Origin: JBDIBA01 sp039812705
Lineage (GTDB): Bacteria > Actinomycetota > Acidimicrobiia > Acidimicrobiales > JBBSGY01
DNA: 61,442 nucleotides
Direction of reading: 5' to 3'
Assembly (NCBI GenBank): GCA_039812705.1
Contig: JBDIBA010000006.1
Span: forward strand, 1-61,442
Below, piece after piece: positions 60,009 through 61,442 of this stretch. How positions within the stretch are numbered: the stretch's first letter is position 1; every line of letters starts with the position of its first letter. The position numbers and the translations under genes are program-made. The notes below the pieces were generated by a model. That model was not told the DNA's origin and did no database searches. It saw nothing but the letters and a program-made list of their open reading frames with translations.

Positions 60009-61319
60009 ATGCGCATGAAAGCTTCAGATGTTGCCTCGGCCACCCGAGGTCAACTTGTTGGACCAGATGTAGACGTTTCAGGATTTTCCGTTGACACGCG
60101 CTCTCTTAAGTCCGGAGAAATGTTCGTAGCCCTACGCGGCGACCGGAATGGACACCTCTACATCCCCGACGCAATGGCCCACGGGGCCGCCGCCTACCTG
60201 TCAGATGGCGCGACGCTCGGCCACAAGACCGGGGTCACGGTCCCAGACACCACCCGCGCGTTGGCTGACATTGCAACCTCTGTTCGCAGACGTTTTGGGC
60301 CAAACATGAACGTCGCTGCGATCACCGGCTCAACGGGAAAGACAAGCACCAAAGAACTGCTTGGCTCCATTCTTCGTCGCATTGAAAATGTCACCATCAG
60401 CCCGGCTTCGTTCAACAACGAAATTGGCGTGCCTCTCACCTTGTTGAACGCCGACGCTGAGAGCGACTCGATTGTTTTGGAAACCGGCGCACGCCACCCC
60501 GGGGACATTGCCTACTTATGCGAAATCGCCAAGCCCAACGTTGGCATTGTCACCAACGTCGGACTTGCGCACATGGGCACGTTCAAGACCGTTGAGGCAA
60601 TTACGCAAACCAAGGGTGAACTTGTGGCGTCGCTTTCCAAAGACGGCACGGCCGTGTTGAACGCCATGGACAACAACGTCATGTCCATGAGGGCACGCAC
60701 GCGCGGACGTGTTGTTACTTATGGACTCGGCATTGGCGACGTACAGGCCCGCAGCGTCGAGATGGGCAAAGACCTGCGGCCTACTTTCCGCCTCCACATG
60801 CCAACCGGCGCAACTTCGGTGTTTCTAAATGTGCGAGGCGAACACCAAGTCCTCAACGCACTTGCCGCTGCTGCTGCCGCATATTCCATGGGCGTTCCCG
60901 TCAGCGAAATCGCAGCCGGCTTGGAAGAAGCTCAATCGGTTGACAAGCGCATGGTCTTGCACGAAAAGTCCAACGGCGTGCGAATCATTGACGACGTTTA
61001 CAACGCCAACCCGGTTTCCATGCGCGCGGCAATCGATGCGCTCGGCGCACTTCAAGCATCGGGACGTTCGTTTGCAATCCTTGGCGAGATGGCGGAACTG
61101 GGCGATGCCTCACCCCGTCAGCACGAAGCAATCGCAACACATGCAAAGTCGCTGGGTATTGAGATTGTCTCGGTCGATGCGCCGGAGTACGGCTCGGCCA
61201 ATTACGAAACCCCTGAAGAAGCCGTCAAAGCCTTGGGGCCGTTGCGCACAGGTGACGCGGTTTTAATCAAAGGCAGTCGCGTTGCAGGACTCGAGCGAGC
61301 GGTTGAACTCATCCTTTAG
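60009..61319 (+). CDS. murF: UDP-MurNAc-tripeptide--D-Ala-D-Ala ligase
   Basis: 436 aa. N-terminal domain FSVDTRSLKSGEMFVALRGDRNGH, P-loop AAITGSTGKTSTKELL, FNNEIGVPLTLL, ETGARHPGDIAYL, central VTNVGLAHMGTF, C-terminal DDVYNANPVSMRAAIDAL and LGEMAELGD. It adds D-Ala-D-Ala to the peptidoglycan precursor in the cytoplasm, using ATP. Apparently expressed from a leaderless promoter, and not in a dcw cluster in this window. Its stop codon lies in a 16-bp tandem repeat. Confidence 0.95.
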   Translation: MRMKASDVASATRGQLVGPDVDVSGFSVDTRSLKSGEMFVALRGDRNGHLYIPDAMAHGAAAYLSDGATLGHKTGVTVPDTTRALADIATSVRRRFGPNMNVAAITGSTGKTSTKELLGSILRRIENVTISPASFNNEIGVPLTLLNADAESDSIVLETGARHPGDIAYLCEIAKPNVGIVTNVGLAHMGTFKTVEAITQTKGELVASLSKDGTAVLNAMDNNVMSMRARTRGRVVTYGLGIGDVQARSVEMGKDLRPTFRLHMPTGATSVFLNVRGEHQVLNALAAAAAAYSMGVPVSEIAAGLEEAQSVDKRMVLHEKSNGVRIIDDVYNANPVSMRAAIDALGALQASGRSFAILGEMAELGDASPRQHEAIATHAKSLGIEIVSVDAPEYGSANYETPEEAVKALGPLRTGDAVLIKGSRVAGLERAVELIL

Positions 61320-61355
61320 CTAACTCATCCTTTAGTTAGCTCGTCCTTTAGTTAG
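61308..61355. repeat. Three tandem 16-bp units across the murF stop codon
   Basis: CTCATCCTTTAGCTAA, CTCATCCTTTAGTTAG and CTCGTCCTTTAGTTAG stand head to tail (61308-61323, 61324-61339, 61340-61355). The first unit encodes the last residues and the TAG of murF; the third reaches the stop of the minus-strand gene at the right edge. Confidence 0.9.
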
Positions 61356-61442
61356 TAGCCAGCTTGGTCTTCCACGCGTTGCCATCAGAATCGACTCCCA
61401 CCACGTGCGATTCGTCAATTGCAGCGACATCGACAATCCGCG
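61348..61442 (-). CDS. C-terminus of a protein cut by the right window edge
   Basis: The minus strand reads RIVDVAAIDESHVVGVDSDG then NAWKTKLATN and TAA (61350-61348). The VDVAAIDESHVVGVDSDGNAW pattern looks like a strand-rich blade of a propeller or RCC1-like repeat, but only about 30 residues are visible. Convergent with murF. No further call possible. Confidence 0.5.
   Translation of the reverse strand, partial: RIVDVAAIDESHVVGVDSDGNAWKTKLATN

Noticed and set aside
1..61442. CRISPR arrays and rRNA genes
   Set aside because: No regularly spaced repeats and no rRNA-like sequence seen; the only tandem repeats have no spacers.

Overview
The window looks like a chromosome segment of a mid-GC actinobacterium. 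The markers are a GlgE-pathway maltokinase/TreS/GlgE cluster, a DUF4191 protein, a Rho with a long Arg/Asn/Ser-rich N-terminal insert, a 13E12-type (DUF222) HNH protein, and the order rho-prfA-prmC-tsaC with glyA-wecA-atpI-atpBEFHAGDC. Many genes have a TANNNT -10 hexamer only 6-7 nt before the start codon, the signature of leaderless transcripts. I favour a free-living Acidimicrobiia-like lineage, but that assignment is an inference.

Layout. 1-7.9 kb: a gene cut by the left edge, then the minus-strand glgE-treS-mak operon, a decayed VOC-family gene, a TrmA/RlmD-type RNA methyltransferase and an FMN reductase. 7.9-12.8 kb: accessory genes (GNAT acetyltransferase, APH-like kinase, a protein with a degenerate GGDEF domain, two unknown proteins). 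12.9-21.4 kb: the most interesting region. A leucyl-tRNA synthetase and a sugar-nucleotide epimerase point left. A tightly overlapping four-gene operon points right: unknown protein, thymidylate-synthase-family enzyme with the Asn-to-Asp change typical of cytidylate hydroxymethylases, NodU/CmcH carbamoyltransferase, and a glycosyltransferase-like protein. I read this as a candidate modified-cytosine nucleoside pathway with LeuRS as possible self-immunity. A hairpin-rich stretch follows.

21.7-34.5 kb: glycogen phosphorylase; terC under a yybP-ykoY (Mn2+) riboswitch, followed by htpX; small membrane and zinc-ribbon genes; a NifU-type scaffold; an S9 peptidase; a GlpX homologue that has lost most metal ligands; an IS3 orfA remnant; a 2'-5' RNA ligase-like protein; and a secreted GH16-like protein. 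34.6-44.5 kb: the complete F-type ATP synthase operon with atpI, wecA and glyA upstream. 44.8-46.9 kb: a small interruption with a YciI protein and the HNH protein. 46.9-54.9 kb: tsaC, prmC, prfA and rho, then thrC, a HAD phosphatase, hom and a response regulator. 55-61.4 kb: tRNA-Arg(CCG), DUF4191, hisN, a lipoprotein, a diguanylate cyclase with a secreted partner, murF and a gene cut by the right edge.

How the parts connect: storage-glucan and trehalose metabolism occurs twice (glgE-treS-mak, glgP). Translation quality control, threonine biosynthesis, cell-wall precursor synthesis (wecA, murF) and ATP synthesis form the conserved core. The 8-21 kb block and the 32 kb and 45 kb gaps are the variable parts.
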